DNA from: Fictibacillus norfolkensis
Lineage (GTDB): Bacteria; Bacillota; Bacilli; Bacillales; Fictibacillaceae
Length of the DNA stretch: 64,000 bases
NCBI RefSeq assembly: GCF_014836645.1
Contig: NZ_JACSQM010000001.1
Span: 558,001-622,000, forward strand
Direction of reading: 5' to 3'
Part shown: positions 1 to 9,595 of the stretch, one piece after another
Layout: every line of letters begins with the position of its first letter
Numbering within the stretch: position 1 is the first letter of the stretch
Position numbers and translations under genes: made by a program
The notes under the pieces: generated by a model
What the model was told of the DNA's origin: nothing
Databases searched by the model: none
Seen by the model: only the letters and a program-made list of their open reading frames with translations

Positions 1-862
1 TGTAATAATACATATAAGGCGAAGGGTTCATGGAACGAAGAAGTCGATACACATCGAACGGATCTGCTTCGGTCTCTTGTTCGAAACGCTGTGATAATAC
101 GACCTGAAAAACATCTCCGGTTTTGATATATTCCTTCGCTTGCTTCACCATGTAACAAAACTCTTCTTTTGTATGTGAAGAACGGACTTCATTTTTTTTC
201 ATATCCGTTAGTGGAAATTCTGTAGGAACAGCTTTCTTTTTTACAGGCTGCTGCAGCTCTTCATATGTTCTGCGAATTCTGCCGCACACTTGTTCATATT
301 TTTCGTGTAAGGTTTTTTCATTATCATCAGGAGAAACGTGCAGATTACACACAATCGTTGTTTTTTGTTTTAAATGATCGAATACGATAACTTCATCTGT
401 AAACAAAAATTCCATTTCATGCTCTTGTTCAGTTGGAGATTTTGGTCTTTGAACGTTTTCAAACGTATGAATCAGATCATAGCCGAAAAAGCCTACAGCA
501 CCTCCAGTGAACGGAGGCAGGGAAGAGTGTTTGGGAGATTTGTATCGTGATACGTATTCTTTCACGATATCTAACGGAGAACCTTGCTTTTGTATACTTT
601 TCTTATCATTAAGAAAATTGATATCTACTGTCTTTCCTGATGACGACACTACCAAGAAAGGCTTTCTGCCAATATACGAATATCTCGCCCAACGCTCTCC
701 GCCTTCAACACTTTCAAGCAAAAAAGCATGTTCTTCATGGCGAACTCTCTCAAATTGAGAGATGCACGTCTCATGGTCAGATAGGTAAGTAAAACCGATC
801 GGTATCACATTAAAGTTTTCTTTTGATAGAGAAACGACTTCCTCTACTTTTGGCATAAACAT
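1..862 (-). CDS. trpE: Anthranilate synthase component I, N-terminal part (cut by window edge)
   Basis: TrpE converts chorismate and glutamine-derived ammonia to anthranilate, the first step of tryptophan synthesis. About 287 codons are visible, and the C-terminal catalytic part lies beyond the window start. The reading frame carries the family features GGAVGFFGYD near residue 120 and, at the edge, the start of the chorismate-binding domain (GDVFQVVLSQRF, then NPSPYMYY). I chose ATG at 862 because AAAGAGGTG lies 8 bases upstream; a second ATG two codons later is possible. The gene lies behind a TRAP-type leader and attenuator, so it is probably the first gene of a trp operon. The PabB-like alternative is less likely because of that leader. 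Confidence 0.93.
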   Translation of the reverse strand, partial: MFMPKVEEVVSLSKENFNVIPIGFTYLSDHETCISQFERVRHEEHAFLLESVEGGERWARYSYIGRKPFLVVSSSGKTVDINFLNDKKSIQKQGSPLDIVKEYVSRYKSPKHSSLPPFTGGAVGFFGYDLIHTFENVQRPKSPTEQEHEMEFLFTDEVIVFDHLKQKTTIVCNLHVSPDDNEKTLHEKYEQVCGRIRRTYEELQQPVKKKAVPTEFPLTDMKKNEVRSSHTKEEFCYMVKQAKEYIKTGDVFQVVLSQRFEQETEADPFDVYRLLRSMNPSPYMYYY

Positions 863-882
863 ATTCAATACACCTCTTTCAA

Positions 883-916
883 AAAATAAAAAACCTCTCG
901 CTTTTTACAGCGGAGG
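883..916 (-). terminator. trp attenuator (intrinsic terminator ahead of trpE)
   Basis: On the minus strand CCTC-C-GCT / AGCG-A-GAGG forms a stem followed by TTTTTTATTTTTT, ending about 20 bases before the trpE start. It lies directly downstream of the TRAP-binding triplets, as expected for the terminator that forms when TRAP is bound. Confidence 0.85.
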
Positions 917-974
917 CTGATGTTTGCATCATAAATAAACTAAGAAAGAGGTTTAATCGGAGGATTAAAATACT

Positions 975-1033
975 CTCAACTCAGCTCAAACTATGCTCTC
1001 TTTTCTCCACTCATCTCAACTCTTACTATTCTC
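975..1033 (-). promoter_or_regulatory. TRAP (MtrB) binding site in trp leader: 11 (G/U)AG triplets
   Basis: The leader RNA contains exactly eleven GAG or UAG triplets (plus-strand positions 1031, 1026, 1020, 1015, 1010, 1005, 998, 991, 985, 980, 975), separated by 2-4 bases. This is the known geometry of the site bound by the 11-subunit tryptophan-activated TRAP ring. It lies between a strong promoter and the attenuator. The mtrB gene is not in this window. Confidence 0.92.
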
Positions 1034-1046
1034 CTGATTAGTGATT

Positions 1047-1075
1047 AATATAAAGGGTTACCCCCATGTTGTCAA
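1047..1075 (-). promoter_or_regulatory. SigA-type promoter of trp operon
   Basis: A perfect -35 TTGACA (1070-1075) and a -10 TATATT (1047-1052) are separated by 17 bases, just upstream of the TRAP-binding repeats. Confidence 0.88.
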
Positions 1076-1164
1076 CTCTCATTTAAGGAGAGATCTCAGT
1101 TTAAAGTGAGCTGTTTTTAATGTAGTGAATCGCATGATTGAAAATGTTTTTTCGTCATGGTCAT

Positions 1165-1464
1165 TTATCGATAAAAGGAGTGACGAATCACCCACACCCA
1201 ACACACGCTAAAAAATAAGATGAGGCTGAATATGATTGTAATCATAAAGGCAAGGCCAAGAAACAGTCCTGAACTTGCTGGACCTAGCAGCGAAAATCCT
1301 GCCAATGCCAAAGGATATAGAAATATAAAGATCAGCATCAAAACCCAAAAGATCAAACGTGCCGTACTTCTTCGAGGTTTAATCAAGTAAAGTGTCAAAA
1401 GGATATTTACAATCGTTAATCCTGCGGCAAACGACCAGTCATGCATGAAACTTGTATGATGCAA
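1165..1464 (-). CDS. Small integral membrane protein, unknown
   Basis: This 99-residue protein has three or four strongly hydrophobic segments: around residues 12-28, 37-58, 62-80 and near the C-terminus (SLILFFSVCWVWVI). It has no signature I recognise. The start is TTG at 1464, supported by GGGAGG eight bases upstream; the next ATG lies six codons further in and has no ribosome site. It stands alone between the trp leader and crh, on the same strand as both. Function unknown. Confidence 0.65.
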   Translation of the reverse strand: MHHTSFMHDWSFAAGLTIVNILLTLYLIKPRRSTARLIFWVLMLIFIFLYPLALAGFSLLGPASSGLFLGLAFMITIIFSLILFFSVCWVWVIRHSFYR

Positions 1465-1533
1465 AATAATCGCCTCCCTTTTCCTCTTTAACAGTATATA
1501 GAGTGAACGGTGTGGGCCAACCCTTAAAAATTG

Positions 1534-1581
1534 AAAAAACCACTGAATTGTCCTTATGGAATGGACAAATCAGCGGTTTTG
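1534..1581 (-). terminator. Terminator downstream of crh
   Basis: The minus-strand hairpin AAACCGCTGATTTGTCCAT / ATGGACAA...CAGTGGTTT is followed by TTTC and an A/T-rich tail. It closes the yvcI-rapZ-glmR-whiA-crh operon. Confidence 0.85.
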
Positions 1582-1590
1582 TAATTGTAT

Positions 1591-1604
1591 GGGGTCAGAC
1601 CCCC
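1591..1604. repeat. GGGGTCAGACCCC palindrome, copy 1
   Basis: A 13-bp palindrome immediately next to the crh stop codon. Related copies lie at 38291-38328 and 39624-39652, where a longer shared context (GGGAAATAAATTGT) precedes it. Confidence 0.6.
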
Positions 1605-1605
1605 G

Positions 1606-1863
1606 TTATTCTGCTTTAGAAACAAATGCAGTTAGGGCTTCAATTGCTTCGTTCTCATCAGGTCCATCAACAGCTAGTACAAGTTCACTGCCAGATCCTA
1701 CAGCTAAGCTCATGATTCCCATGATGCTCTTTGCGTTGACTTTCTTGCCTTCCTTCTCAACAAATACATCAGATGTGTAACGGTTTGCTTCTTGGACGAA
1801 CAATGCCGCAGGGCGTGCTTGCAGTCCACTCTTCAAGTGCACGGTTACTTTCTTTTCAACCAT
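1606..1863 (-). CDS. crh: Crh, catabolite repression HPr-like protein
   Basis: Crh is an HPr paralogue that works as a regulator only. When HprK phosphorylates Ser46 it acts as a co-repressor with CcpA. The sequence is 85 residues, the usual length. The HPr active-site motif GLHARPA reads GLQARPA here, so His15 is replaced by Gln; that is the diagnostic feature of Crh and rules out a phosphotransfer role. The Ser46 region KSIMGIMSLA is intact. It is the last gene of the yvcI-rapZ-glmR-whiA-crh cluster, as in B. subtilis. Its kinase HprK is encoded at 26138-27073. Confidence 0.96.
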   Translation of the reverse strand: MVEKKVTVHLKSGLQARPAALFVQEANRYTSDVFVEKEGKKVNAKSIMGIMSLAVGSGSELVLAVDGPDENEAIEALTAFVSKAE

Positions 1864-1902
1864 TCTACCTTACCTCCTCTAACCTTATCTCTCTATGGAA
1901 CA

Positions 1903-2850
1903 TCAATGGATGGGTTGACCGTTTCTAATTTTCGTTGCGATCTCATCAATCTTGCGTAATCGGTGGTTAACACCTGATTTACTAACAGGGCCAGATGATA
2001 CCATCTCGCCAAGCTCTTTGAGGGTAATTTCTTGATGTGTGACTCTCAGTTGCGCTATCTCGCGCAGCTTATCTGGAAGTGTTTCAAGTCCTACCTGTTC
2101 GTCGATAAACTTAATGTTCTCGACCTGTCTCATAGCAGCCCCTACAGTTTTGTTGAGGTTCGCTGTCTCACAGTTTACGAGTCGGTTCACTGAGTTACGC
2201 ATATCTTTTAAGATTCTAATATCTTCAAAAAATAATACCGCGTGATGAGCGCCTATCAGTGTCAGGAACTCTGAAATCTTTTCGCCATCTTTTAAATAGA
2301 TAATATAACCTTTTTTGCGTTCTAGAACTTTTGCTTTAAGTTCAAATTTGTTCATCAGTTCAGCTAATGCAACCGTATGCTCTTCATACATAGAGAATAT
2401 CTCTAGATGATAGCTTGTCTCTGGGTGGTTTACAGACCCACCTGCTAAGAACGCACCTCTCATGTATGCACGGCGGCAGCAGCTCTTCTTATTAAATTCC
2501 TCTGCAATGTTGCGGGTAAACGTAAAAGCTCCGTCAATAATCTTCAAATCTTCCAACAATGCTCTTGATTCTTCTGAAACACGTACAATGTAGACATTAT
2601 TCTTTTTCAAGCGCATCTTTTTTCGTACTAATAGCTCTACGTGATAAGGATATACACGTTTGATCAACGTATAGATTCTTCTTGCAATAGCAGCATTTTC
2701 AGTTGGGATATCCAGAATCAATTTTCTGTTGCTGAAAGAGATGGAACCATTCATTCGAATCAAGGCAGCTAACTCTGCTTTTTTACAGCAATCTTTCAGT
2801 TCGAGCTGCGTTAATTCCTTTTTTGTATCTGCAGCAAAAGACACCTGCAT
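1903..2850 (-). CDS. whiA: WhiA, DNA-binding cell-division/sporulation regulator
   Basis: WhiA combines an N-terminal LAGLIDADG homing-endonuclease-like fold, which has lost nuclease activity in the family, with a C-terminal helix-turn-helix. In Bacillus it affects chromosome segregation and cell division. At 315 residues it matches the family length. The N-terminus reads [17 protein letters not shown], and the C-terminus carries the HTH ([16 protein letters not shown]...[10 protein letters not shown]). I chose ATG at 2850, preceded by AGAGAGGTGG; the frame is open up to 2895, overlapping glmR, but the family begins here. It lies 34 bases downstream of glmR and 39 upstream of crh. Confidence 0.94.
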   Translation of the reverse strand: MQVSFAADTKKELTQLELKDCCKKAELAALIRMNGSISFSNRKLILDIPTENAAIARRIYTLIKRVYPYHVELLVRKKMRLKKNNVYIVRVSEESRALLEDLKIIDGAFTFTRNIAEEFNKKSCCRRAYMRGAFLAGGSVNHPETSYHLEIFSMYEEHTVALAELMNKFELKAKVLERKKGYIIYLKDGEKISEFLTLIGAHHAVLFFEDIRILKDMRNSVNRLVNCETANLNKTVGAAMRQVENIKFIDEQVGLETLPDKLREIAQLRVTHQEITLKELGEMVSSGPVSKSGVNHRLRKIDEIATKIRNGQPIH

Positions 2851-2884
2851 CACCACCTCTCTTCCATCCATTTCAATCCGTATT

Positions 2885-3835
2885 CTATTTTTCAATAAGT
2901 CCTAACAATAAGTCAGAAACACGCTGTGCATCATGTCTGACAAGCGTTCCGTACTGAATGATGTTATCACATAACAAACCGATACCGAACGACTTTAACC
3001 GTTCCTCATCATACGTAACTTGCGATGCGCCTTCTTCCAAGTATAGATCCAGGTATTCTGAAGGAATCTTTTCATTGTTCGCTATGACAACATCGATAAA
3101 GTTATGGCCCACATGATCGATCAATGCCTGAATGTGATCACCAGCCGTGTAACCTGTAGTCTCACCAGGCTGTGTCATGACATTGCATACATAAACTCTA
3201 GGAGCCGTTGCCTCACGGATGCTCGTAGAAATTCCGTTCACAAGAAGGTTCGGCAAGATGCTCGTGTACAAACTTCCTGGTCCGATCACGATCAGATCCG
3301 CTTCTTGAATCGCTTTCACACTTTCACGAAGAGGCTCGATCTTTTCATCAGATAAAAAGACGCGTTTAATTTTCTTATTCGACAGCGGGATCTTAGATTC
3401 CCCCTGAACAATCGTCCCATCTTCTAACTCGGCACATAAAATAATACTGTTTTTCGCTGCAGGTAGTACTTGTCCTCTTACGTTTAACACGCGGCTAAGT
3501 TCCCGAATTCCTGTTAAAAAATCTCCAGTAATATCGTGCATGGCAGCAAGAAGCAAGTTTCCAAGCGAATGTCCCGTAATCCCGTCGCCCACTTTAAACC
3601 TATGCTGAAACATTTTTTCTACAAGCGGTTCCACTTCAGAAAGTGCGGCGATCACGTTTCTCACATCACCGGGAGGAGGCATATCGTAATCTCTCCTCAA
3701 CCTTCCAGAGCTGCCGCCGTCATCTGCAACCGTAACGATAGCAGTGATATCAACTGGATAGCGCTTTAAACCGCGGAGAAGAACAGAAAGACCTGTTCCT
3801 CCGCCAAGCACTACCACTTTCGGCTGCTTTTTCAT
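2885..3835 (-). CDS. glmR: GlmR (YvcK), UDP-GlcNAc-binding envelope/carbon regulator
   Basis: GlmR binds UDP-N-acetylglucosamine and stimulates GlmS, steering carbon into peptidoglycan precursors; it is required for growth on gluconeogenic carbon in B. subtilis. The 316-residue protein opens with the family signature [18 protein letters not shown], followed by [12 protein letters not shown] and [10 protein letters not shown], and shows [13 protein letters not shown] near residue 185. The gene begins exactly where rapZ ends (3835/3836), which suggests translational coupling. The related family CofD is less likely given the length and the neighbours. Confidence 0.95.
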   Translation of the reverse strand: MKKQPKVVVLGGGTGLSVLLRGLKRYPVDITAIVTVADDGGSSGRLRRDYDMPPPGDVRNVIAALSEVEPLVEKMFQHRFKVGDGITGHSLGNLLLAAMHDITGDFLTGIRELSRVLNVRGQVLPAAKNSIILCAELEDGTIVQGESKIPLSNKKIKRVFLSDEKIEPLRESVKAIQEADLIVIGPGSLYTSILPNLLVNGISTSIREATAPRVYVCNVMTQPGETTGYTAGDHIQALIDHVGHNFIDVVIANNEKIPSEYLDLYLEEGASQVTYDEERLKSFGIGLLCDNIIQYGTLVRHDAQRVSDLLLGLIEK

Positions 3836-4711
3836 TTAAACTTTATCCTTTCCCATATCTCTGTGAGAGCTGAATGTCACATATTCTTTGGAAAGTGCAT
3901 TTCCGATATATTCAGCTAGAGCTACAGAACGATGTTTTCCGCCTGTACATCCGATCCCGATGATCAGCTGGCTCTTGCCTTCTCTTTTATATTGAGGAAT
4001 CATGAATTGAAGAAGATCGAGCAGCTTTTCTAAAAACTTATTCGTTTCAGGCCACTTCAGTACATACTCGGAAATATCTGCTTCAAGCCCTGTTCGCGGT
4101 CTCATATGCTCAATATAATGAGGATTTGGTAGGAAACGAACGTCGAACACTAAGTCAGCGTCGATCGGCATCCCATATTTAAATCCAAATGACATCACGT
4201 TGATCGTGAACGGATGAGCGGCATTTGCAGAAAAGCGCTGAATGATACGTTCACGTAATTGAAGAGGCTTTAAGTCAGATGTATCTAAGACTTGCTGTGC
4301 TCTTCCTTTTAGTTCTTCAAGCATCTCACGCTCTTGAGTAATTCCTTGAAGCGGGTTTCCACTCTTCGCCAGGGGATGAGAACGTCGTGTTTCTTTATAT
4401 CTGCGCACAAGTGTTGCATCCTTACAATCCAAATATAAAATCTGTGGCTGAACATCCGATGAGAGCGCAAGTTGATCGAGCGTCGAAAACAACTGATCAA
4501 AAAACTCACGACCACGAAGGTCCATAACAAGCGCCACCTTGTTCAGCTTGCCAGCAGATTCTTGCATTAATTCTACAAATTTAGGGAGTAGTGCAGGTGG
4601 TAAATTATCTACACAGAAAAAGCCTAAATCTTCAAAGCTCTGCATGGCTACCGTCTTCCCGGCCCCTGACATTCCTGTAATAATCACCATTTGTACATCA
4701 TGTCTTTCCAT
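3836..4711 (-). CDS. rapZ: RapZ (YvcJ), nucleotide-binding RNase adapter family
   Basis: This 291-residue P-loop protein has the Walker A sequence GMSGAGKT near residues 13-20. The conserved C-terminal domain includes [18 protein letters not shown] and [10 protein letters not shown]. In E. coli RapZ binds small RNAs that control glmS. In Bacillus the homologue hydrolyses GTP/ATP and is linked to competence and sugar-nucleotide control. The start at 4711 follows a GGGGGG ribosome site at 7 bases. It is the second gene of the operon and abuts glmR, fitting a joint role in amino-sugar metabolism. Confidence 0.95.
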   Translation of the reverse strand: MERHDVQMVIITGMSGAGKTVAMQSFEDLGFFCVDNLPPALLPKFVELMQESAGKLNKVALVMDLRGREFFDQLFSTLDQLALSSDVQPQILYLDCKDATLVRRYKETRRSHPLAKSGNPLQGITQEREMLEELKGRAQQVLDTSDLKPLQLRERIIQRFSANAAHPFTINVMSFGFKYGMPIDADLVFDVRFLPNPHYIEHMRPRTGLEADISEYVLKWPETNKFLEKLLDLLQFMIPQYKREGKSQLIIGIGCTGGKHRSVALAEYIGNALSKEYVTFSSHRDMGKDKV

Positions 4712-4762
4712 GCCATTTCCCCCCAGTTAGCTATGTTCCATTTTTATGCGACCCGTCTTAAC

Positions 4763-5221
4763 TTATGCTGGGTCTAAACGATAAGAAAGCAGTTCAAAAT
4801 CAGGTGTATACGTAAATGTGCCAAATATCATGTTGCTGCCACTCGTCATATAATCAAGAATGTGGTGATCTCCTGGCGCCATCGGAAGTTCACGTACTTC
4901 TTCAACCGGCTTCCATGACAAAATCCCTTCTTCACATTCATCTAATGCAACACCTTCTGAGTCTGTTGCAAAAAAGGTAAACATCATCCACTCAGAGACG
5001 ATTTTGTCTCCTTCTTTTATAATAAAATTAAACACACCTTTAAGCTGCGGATTCTTCAGATAGATTCCCGTTTCTTCACGGTACTCGCGTATAACAGAAT
5101 CACGGATCGATTCGGTAGACTCCATCTTTCCGCCTGGTGCTACCCACCAGCCCCGTCTAGGCTTTTGAAGTAAAAGCACTTGATTATCTCTTATTAACAC
5201 ACAGTTTGTTACTCTTTGCAC
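4763..5221 (-). CDS. yvcI: NUDIX hydrolase (YvcI-like)
   Basis: This 152-residue protein has a complete Nudix box: GGKMESTESIRDSVIREY then REETGIY, matching GX5EX7REUXEEXGU, so metal-dependent cleavage of nucleoside diphosphate derivatives is expected. The family is often annotated 8-oxo-dGTP diphosphatase, but the true substrate is unclear. The start codon is GTG at 5221, with GAGGTG seven bases upstream. It is the first gene of the operon after a clear promoter, 51 bases ahead of rapZ, the same position as B. subtilis yvcI. Confidence 0.9.
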   Translation of the reverse strand: MQRVTNCVLIRDNQVLLLQKPRRGWWVAPGGKMESTESIRDSVIREYREETGIYLKNPQLKGVFNFIIKEGDKIVSEWMMFTFFATDSEGVALDECEEGILSWKPVEEVRELPMAPGDHHILDYMTSGSNMIFGTFTYTPDFELLSYRLDPA

Positions 5222-5254
5222 TTGTTTTCACCTCAGGGCTATGTCCTACTTGTT

Positions 5255-5283
5255 AGTATACTAAATTATGTAACCCCTCACAA
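5255..5283 (-). promoter_or_regulatory. SigA-type promoter of yvcI-rapZ-glmR-whiA-crh
   Basis: -35 TTGTGA (5278-5283), a 17-base spacer and -10 TATACT (5255-5260). It lies about 35 bases upstream of the GTG start of the NUDIX gene. Confidence 0.75.
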
Positions 5284-5522
5284 TACAGAGACCTCAAGGG
5301 TTTGACGTATTTTAGCATTCTAATTTATGGTATTTTGCTTTTCTTATTATGTGAAAAAAGAACCTAATAAATTTAAGCAATAGTTTTATAATGGGCTTAG
5401 ATCTGTGCGCCATTTACCTGAGAAGCTTCTGAAGCAAGTACTCCGTTCACTATGTTCGCTTGTTTAAAACGAGCATCCTTAAACTAAAAGCTATCTTTCA
5501 GGCATTTCGTCTTCTTTAGCAA

Positions 5523-5785
5523 AGTTGATTGTAGTGCAAGGTGTGAGACTCCTGCGGGACAGGCGGGCAGTCCTAAATGTGAAAGTGGCCCGTTCAGCCC
5601 CGACAAGCAAAAGGTGAAAAGACAAGGAAGGTGTTCTTTACCTTCATGGTCTATTTAACTTTTGACCTCGAGGGGCTAGCCACTGCAACTAGACAGGTGA
5701 GACACTTAAGAGTGAAACGAACAAATGTGGCTCACCGCCTGCCCCGCGGAAAGCGAAACACCTGGAGCGGAAATCAACCACTTCT
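5523..5785 (+). repeat. MITE-like palindromic repeat, copy 1 (subfamily A, with internal insert)
   Basis: The left arm (GATTGTAGTGCAAGGTG, GAGACTCCTGCGGGACAGGCGGG) and right arm (GGCTCACCGCCTGCCCCGCGG, CGGAAATCAAC) match other copies at 15483, 16968 and 48855. Roughly 110 bp of unrelated sequence is inserted around 5590-5700. The 5222-5915 gap otherwise holds only the yvcI promoter and the trxB terminator; I see no gene in it. Confidence 0.8.
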
Positions 5786-5802
5786 TCGCATAATTTAACC
5801 CA

Positions 5803-5834
5803 TAAAAAAAGGACACGAAGCGTAGCTTCGTGTC
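5803..5834 (-). terminator. Terminator of trxB
   Basis: Minus-strand GACACGAAGC TACG? GCTTCGTGTC-type stem (plus-strand 5812-5834) followed by CTTTTTTTATG. It lies about 80 bases after the trxB stop. Confidence 0.85.
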
Positions 5835-5915
5835 AAAGTCTTGCCTTTATAAAAAGGGGGTCAATTTCTTATTTTTAATATACCCCACAATTATTTCATC
5901 ACTGTTACAATCACA

Positions 5916-6905
<990 letters not shown>

Positions 6906-6913
6906 TTACTATA

Positions 6914-6942
6914 TCTATATCCTATTCGCACATAGGAGTAAA
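6914..6942 (-). promoter_or_regulatory. Probable promoter of trxB
   Basis: -35 TTTACT (6937-6942), 17-base spacer, -10 TATAGA (6914-6919), about 40 bases before the trxB start. No Spx- or stress-specific element was recognised. Confidence 0.55.
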
Positions 6943-6956
6943 GTCCATCATTCTGC

Positions 6957-8582
6957 TCAAACGTTGCGATTTACCCAACCTATCAGTTTTTTTATGCGTA
7001 ATGATAATACAGAAACTGTGATTCCATATTGCTCTGCAACACTCTTTTGGGTAGAACGCCCTTTTTGCTTACGAGCTAAGTGATCGATTGCCGCAGCAAT
7101 TGCTTTTTGGTTATCAAAGATTCGCTCACCAGTCATTTCCGCAAACTTAATAGCTTCTGCCCAATAAAACAATACATGTTCATCAAGCGCAGAACCCATC
7201 TCTTTTATAGAAAGAAGAACATCTAGCGCCATACTAATGATCTCAGATGGTGTGCTCACTTCCACACGTGCATCGTCATGTGCGAGTTCTACAGCTTTTT
7301 CAGGCTGATGTTCCAGCATGATTGTTGCCGCGATCTCTTTTACAAATAATGACTCTTCTTTTCTAAGACAAAAATCACGAAGCGTCACATAAGCCTCTTC
7401 ATTTTTATTCCCTCTTAAAAGGATTAAATGCGTAATTTTGTTTTTTTCCAGTCCTTTACGAACCTGCTGAATATGTTCCATCGCTTTCACTTGACGATCT
7501 TTTTTCGGTTTGTTCTGATTGTTAGTCGGAATGCGATATTGATAATCACCGCCTGCTACCGTCAACTCATCATTTTGCGCTTTTTCTATATAAAATGGAG
7601 CAACATGACCTTCAGGATCCAGATCGATTACCTTTTTCCATGTTTTTATAGAAAAGTCTTTTTGTCCAAGTGCATAGTACGATACCGCCAGCATATGTGT
7701 GGTAACAGGATCGTATACAAATGACGACTTTCTAAGAGATTGAAGCCATTTATTCGCATACAAATGCTCTTCTAATAAACCGAACGTATTCCCCAATTTA
7801 TAACGATGTTCAGGATGCATCGGATGCACTGTTTTTAATCGCTCAACAAGCTTACCACCAGGTTCATCCATCCCTAAATGGAACAGAAAAATAGCAAGAT
7901 TGCATAATGCATTTAAGTTACCAGGATTCTTATCCAAAACATCTTGAAGAACATCCATCGCTTCATCAAACTCGCTCTTATAAAAATGAGTGAGTGCTAA
8001 GTTATTATACGCGGCCCAAAACTTTGGGTGATTCGAAATGATCTCTCTTAACTGTTGTTGCGCAAGTGGCAGATCTCCTCGCTCGATCGACTGCCTTGCT
8101 TCATCATGAAGTTTAATCAGCTCTTCTTCCGTCGAAAGTGGCAGACTAGAAGACTTGCTTCCTGTTTCCAGTGAGATAAGATCTAACAGTTCTTGTGTAT
8201 CTTCCACAAATTCACCGTCAGGATCAATCGCCATATATAAACGAGCATGTTCTTCGGCATCACTATACAAGCCTAAGTGCGCAAAATTATTCGCAAGAAA
8301 GAAATGACATTCTGAAAGGTCTGAACCAGACTGTTCGAGAGCATTCAGCAAGTACTTATTGGATTCTTCATATTCACCGATCTCAGCAAGCGTTGAAGCA
8401 AGCTGACATAAAAAAGAGGGCTCTTCCGGCTGGAAAGTAACGGCCCGTTCAAACATTTTTTTCGCTGTATATAGATCACGCCTGTTATAGGCTTTTATTC
8501 CTTTTTCAAAAAAGTAATCCCCATCCTGGATAAAGGGAAGAACACGGCCGATAGCTGCACTGGCCCGTTTTTGTTTATGCAT
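6957..8582 (-). CDS. yvcD: Tetratricopeptide (TPR) repeat protein, YvcD-like
   Basis: This is a 541-residue soluble protein with several TPR-type helical pairs, for example KAYNRRDLYTAKKMFERAV, YNNLALTHFYKSEFDEAMDV and ALCNLAIFLFHLGM, so it is probably a protein-protein interaction scaffold. The C-terminus has a short segment resembling a helix-turn-helix (QKSVAEQYGITVSVLSLRIKKL), which is an inference. The start is ATG at 8582, eight bases after GGAGG; the frame extends five codons upstream, but that ATG overlaps the ribosome site. Position next to hisI and trxB matches B. subtilis yvcD. The biochemical role is unknown. Confidence 0.82.
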   Translation of the reverse strand: MHKQKRASAAIGRVLPFIQDGDYFFEKGIKAYNRRDLYTAKKMFERAVTFQPEEPSFLCQLASTLAEIGEYEESNKYLLNALEQSGSDLSECHFFLANNFAHLGLYSDAEEHARLYMAIDPDGEFVEDTQELLDLISLETGSKSSSLPLSTEEELIKLHDEARQSIERGDLPLAQQQLREIISNHPKFWAAYNNLALTHFYKSEFDEAMDVLQDVLDKNPGNLNALCNLAIFLFHLGMDEPGGKLVERLKTVHPMHPEHRYKLGNTFGLLEEHLYANKWLQSLRKSSFVYDPVTTHMLAVSYYALGQKDFSIKTWKKVIDLDPEGHVAPFYIEKAQNDELTVAGGDYQYRIPTNNQNKPKKDRQVKAMEHIQQVRKGLEKNKITHLILLRGNKNEEAYVTLRDFCLRKEESLFVKEIAATIMLEHQPEKAVELAHDDARVEVSTPSEIISMALDVLLSIKEMGSALDEHVLFYWAEAIKFAEMTGERIFDNQKAIAAAIDHLARKQKGRSTQKSVAEQYGITVSVLSLRIKKLIGWVNRNV

Positions 8583-8612
8583 ATTTGGTTCCTCCATCTA
8601 CTTATGTAAACT

Positions 8613-8650
8613 TATATACTTCTATATCGTTCCGTTTACAAAGTTTTCAA
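8613..8650 (-). promoter_or_regulatory. Candidate promoter region of the TPR gene
   Basis: Two overlapping candidates: TTGTAA (8636-8641) with 17 bases to TATATA (8613-8618), and TTGAAA (8645-8650) with 18 bases to TATAGA (8621-8626). Only one may be used. Confidence 0.4.
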
Positions 8651-8810
8651 CCAAAAAATTATAACACAGGCGTTAGTGACTAACACCCCTTAGACTGTAA
8701 ATAATGTGCAGGAAACTTTCGACAAAAAATGATGGATGCGTGACAATATGTATGAGAGCAAGGAGTCCGAAGTTTGTATGTCCTTCCAAAAAGTTCGGGA
8801 TTCTTATGTG

Positions 8811-8910
8811 AAGGGATCGTAAACCTCTGCAATCGATCATAAATCTCTGTAATCGATCATAAATCCCTGTAATCGATCATAAATCTCTTCAATCGATCAT
8901 AAATCCCTCT
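8811..8910. repeat. Tandem array 1, 20-bp period (AATCGATCATAAATCCCTGT)
   Basis: The word AATCGATCAT recurs at 8831, 8851, 8871 and 8891, exactly every 20 bp, each followed by AAATC-Y-CT. A degenerate fifth unit precedes it (GGGATCGTAAACCTCTGC). It lies between the TPR gene and the hisI terminator. There are no unique spacers. Confidence 0.9.
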
Positions 8911-8925
8911 AACGAAAGAAAAACA

Positions 8926-8958
8926 CAAAAAAACAACCGAGATACTCCTCTCAGTTGT
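8926..8958 (-). terminator. Terminator of the his operon
   Basis: The minus-strand stem ACAACTGAGA / TCTCGGTTGT has a GGAGTA loop and is followed by TTTTTTTG. It begins inside the last codons of hisI. Confidence 0.9.
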
Positions 8959-9595
8959 CCTTTTTCGTATGTCTTTCTTTTAATGTGGCCAAAATCTCGT
9001 CTAAAGGCACCTTCTGCTCCTGCAACAGGACCAATACATGATAGAAAAGATCAGAAACTTCCCATTTCAGTTCTTCCGCATCACGATTTTTTGCAGCGAT
9101 GATCACTTCGCCAGCTTCTTCTCCAACTTTCTTCAAAATCTTATCGACTCCATGTTCAAAAAGATAGGTTGTGTAAGCTCCTTCTGGCATCTCATGTTCG
9201 CGTTTCGCGATAATCTCCTGCAGTTCTGTCAGAATTCTATATCGATCAGCATTTGGTGCATCAACTCTCTCATCCACCTCAAAAAGCGTTTCTGAAAAGC
9301 AGCTATATGTGCCCGTGTGACAAGCTGGACCTTTTGGCTCTACGGCTACGACCAAAGCATCCTGATCACAATCATAGCGAATACTCCTAACTTTTTGTGT
9401 ATTTCCGGAAGTTTCACCTTTGTGCCATAATTCTTGCCGTGATCTTGAAAAGAATACCGTTTCGCCAATTTCGATTGTTTTTTCAAGCGATTCTCGGTTC
9501 ATAAATGCGACCGTTAGTATCTCTTTTGATTGAAAATCCTGGACTACGGCAGGAATCAGTCCTTTTTCATCAAATTTCAGTTTTTCTAAATTCAT
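8951..9595 (-). CDS. hisI: Bifunctional phosphoribosyl-AMP cyclohydrolase / phosphoribosyl-ATP pyrophosphatase
   Basis: HisIE carries out the second and third steps of histidine synthesis. In the 214-residue fusion the N-terminal cyclohydrolase has the metal-binding motifs [25 protein letters not shown] and ACHTG. The C-terminal pyrophosphohydrolase domain shows [15 protein letters not shown] with its acidic metal ligands. ATG at 9595 overlaps the hisF stop (ATGA), so translation is probably coupled. It is the last gene of the operon, ending in the terminator hairpin. Confidence 0.96.
   Translation of the reverse strand: MNLEKLKFDEKGLIPAVVQDFQSKEILTVAFMNRESLEKTIEIGETVFFSRSRQELWHKGETSGNTQKVRSIRYDCDQDALVVAVEPKGPACHTGTYSCFSETLFEVDERVDAPNADRYRILTELQEIIAKREHEMPEGAYTTYLFEHGVDKILKKVGEEAGEVIIAAKNRDAEELKWEVSDLFYHVLVLLQEQKVPLDEILATLKERHTKKDN

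Noticed and set aside
1094..1124. Terminator on the plus strand upstream of the trp promoter
   Set aside because: A weak stem with GTTTTT, but no plus-strand gene precedes it.
8811..8910. CRISPR array
   Set aside because: The 20-bp units are contiguous with no unique spacers, and no cas genes are present. The same applies to the arrays at 18500 and 22281.
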